Shown here piece after piece: positions 6,126-7,303 of a DNA stretch of 7,303 nt. Under the pieces are notes generated by a model. The model worked only from the letters and a program-made list of their open reading frames with translations, was not told the origin of the DNA and did not search any database. Origin of the DNA: a bacterium (GTDB lineage: Bacteria; JAMCPX01); assembly GCA_027364825.1 (NCBI GenBank), contig DAHXOM010000320.1, positions 1 to 7,303 on the forward strand, read 5' to 3'. Both the position numbers and the translations under genes were made by a program. Position 1 is the first letter of the stretch. Each line of letters opens with the position of its first letter.

Positions 6126-7286
6126 ATATCAATTCTACCCCTCGCAAAAGCTATAGAGCGCGCGTACCCGGAAGTAACGGATGTCGCCAGCTACCTGTAT
6201 CAGCACCCCGAGTTTGGTTTGCACGAGCATGAGGCGAAAGCAAGAATCTGCAGTTTACTCAAAGCACATAATTTTTCCATAAAAGACGTCCGTGGACTCC
6301 CGACTGCTTTTGTAGCTTCTTACGGCAAGGGCCGCCCCCGCATTGCCCTGCTTGCCGAGTATGATGCCCTGGAAGGACTTGGACACGCATGCGGCCACCA
6401 CCTTATCTCGGGCATGTCAACACTTGCTGCCATAGGCCTGACATCGATTGTAGGACCTTCAGCGGGAACTATAGCCGTGGTCGGGTGTCCTGCGGAAGAA
6501 ACCATAGGTGCAAAAGCACTGCTCGTCAAAAAGGGTGTTTTTAAATCCATGGATGCCGCTATGATGATACATCCGGCGGATAAGACGGAGGTTGTAAAAC
6601 TGTCCCTTTCGCTGGAAAGATTTTCTGTCGTACTGAAAGGTATTTCGTCGCATGCATCCGCGAACCCATGGAACGGGAAAAATGCGCTTTCCGGTATGCT
6701 TTCCCTGTTCCAGGCTATCGACGTAAACAGAATAACTCTGCCGGACGGGAACAGGATAAACGGCATTATTAAACGCGGCGGCAGTGCAGCCAATATTATC
6801 CCGGACAGGGCGGAGGCGGAGTTTTTTATCAGAGCAAAGGACCTCGAATCTCATGCCGTGCTTGTAAAAAGATTTTTTACCATGGTACGCGGAACAGCAC
6901 ATGCCTTCAGTCTTGGATATGAAATGAAGCGCTCGGGAAATGTTTATTATCCCCTGGAACCGAATATGCAGCTTGCCCGAATTTTTGAAAAGCAATTAAA
7001 AAAGCTCAGGGTAAAGGTCGACCGTTTTTTTACGGATAAGGAGCTCGGTTCTTCGGACATAGGCAATGTCAGCCATGTGGTCCCTGCGATCCACCCTACC
7101 ATCGCAATAACCGGATCAAGCTGCCCTGCACACTCCGAGGCATTTAAGCGCCAGGCAAACAAACCCGCTGCGTATAGAATTATGCGTACCGGTGCGATGT
7201 TGCTTGCATTAACCGCGTTTGAATTGTATAAAAATAAAGCTTTACTTTTAAATATAAAAAAAGAACATTATATTAAATATAGTTGA
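6126..7286 (+). CDS. M20-family metallo-amidohydrolase (PM20D2/AbgB-like), start codon non-standard or altered
   Basis: M20 enzymes are cytoplasmic two-metal (usually zinc) hydrolases that cleave amide bonds of dipeptides, N-acyl amino acids or p-aminobenzoyl-glutamate. Motifs, counted from the TTG at 6219, are AEYDALEGLGHACGHHL (46-62, ligands H56 and H60), CPAEET (90-95, catalytic Glu pair), HP (118-119), the dimerisation-domain segment SSHASANPWNGKNAL (143-157), GIIKRGGSAANIIPD (182-196) and the late PAHSEAF with a final histidine. These fit the PM20D2/AbgB branch. The homology begins earlier than 6219: YLYQHPEFGLHEHEA, encoded from about 6186, matches the family N-terminus, and the frame is open back to the frr stop. 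No ATG, GTG or TTG lies in 6126-6218. ATA at 6126 (5 bases after GGAGG) or ATT at 6132 (11 bases after) are the best-placed starts. A TTG start at 6219 would cut off conserved residues and has no Shine-Dalgarno. The family is secure; the substrate is unknown. Confidence 0.88.
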   Translation: MSILPLAKAIERAYPEVTDVASYLYQHPEFGLHEHEAKARICSLLKAHNFSIKDVRGLPTAFVASYGKGRPRIALLAEYDALEGLGHACGHHLISGMSTLAAIGLTSIVGPSAGTIAVVGCPAEETIGAKALLVKKGVFKSMDAAMMIHPADKTEVVKLSLSLERFSVVLKGISSHASANPWNGKNALSGMLSLFQAIDVNRITLPDGNRINGIIKRGGSAANIIPDRAEAEFFIRAKDLESHAVLVKRFFTMVRGTAHAFSLGYEMKRSGNVYYPLEPNMQLARIFEKQLKKLRVKVDRFFTDKELGSSDIGNVSHVVPAIHPTIAITGSSCPAHSEAFKRQANKPAAYRIMRTGAMLLALTAFELYKNKALLLNIKKEHYIKYS

Positions 7287-7303
7287 CCGCACCTATATAT
7301 GAG

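Noticed and set aside
7226..7286. AT-rich tail of the M20 gene as a sign of frameshift or truncation
   Set aside because: The protein ends a normal distance after the last metal-ligand region, and the tail fits the usual terminal helix of the family.
7287..7303. ATG at 7299 as the start of a further gene
   Set aside because: Only five bases remain in the window and no Shine-Dalgarno is visible.

Overview
The window reads as a bacterial chromosome segment of moderate base composition. Its best-defined part is the translation and nucleotide block rpsB-tsf-pyrH-frr on the plus strand. EF-Ts is of the short type (about 200 residues), and a C-rich/G-rich palindrome lies in an intergenic space. 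Both are common in Desulfobacterota, Nitrospirota and related anaerobic Gram-negative lineages. That assignment is an inference from style, not a proof.

Layout. Bases 1-432 are the 3' end of an AT-rich gene cut by the window edge, possibly a glycosyltransferase C-terminus. After a 160-base gap with a promoter-like sequence come two co-directional glycosyltransferases: a GT4/GT-B enzyme (593-1684) and a GT2/GT-A enzyme of the rhamnosyltransferase type (1707-2618). Together they look like the end of a surface polysaccharide cluster. A small PilZ-domain gene (2674-3021, minus strand) converges on them. The 356-base stretch between the PilZ start and the rpsB start holds no gene. It does hold a short three-part inverted repeat, a perfect 15-bp C/G palindrome, a probable rpsB promoter overlapped by palindromes, and a structured rpsB leader.

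Then follow rpsB (3378-4187), tsf (4225-4833), pyrH (4840-5562) and frr (5568-6125), with gaps of 37, 6 and 5 bases, so most likely one operon. An M20-family metallo-amidohydrolase follows directly. Its homology runs right up to the frr stop codon, yet there is no ATG, GTG or TTG where one is needed, so the start is either non-standard (ATA or ATT) or altered.

How the genes work together: ribosomal protein S2, EF-Ts and ribosome recycling factor serve translation, and UMP kinase feeds pyrimidine nucleotide synthesis. The glycosyltransferases build a surface glycan. The PilZ protein may link c-di-GMP to a surface or motility output. I found no mobile element, CRISPR array, tRNA or rRNA, and nothing that amounts to a new multi-gene system. 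The observations most worth checking are the start of the M20 gene and the rpsB control region.
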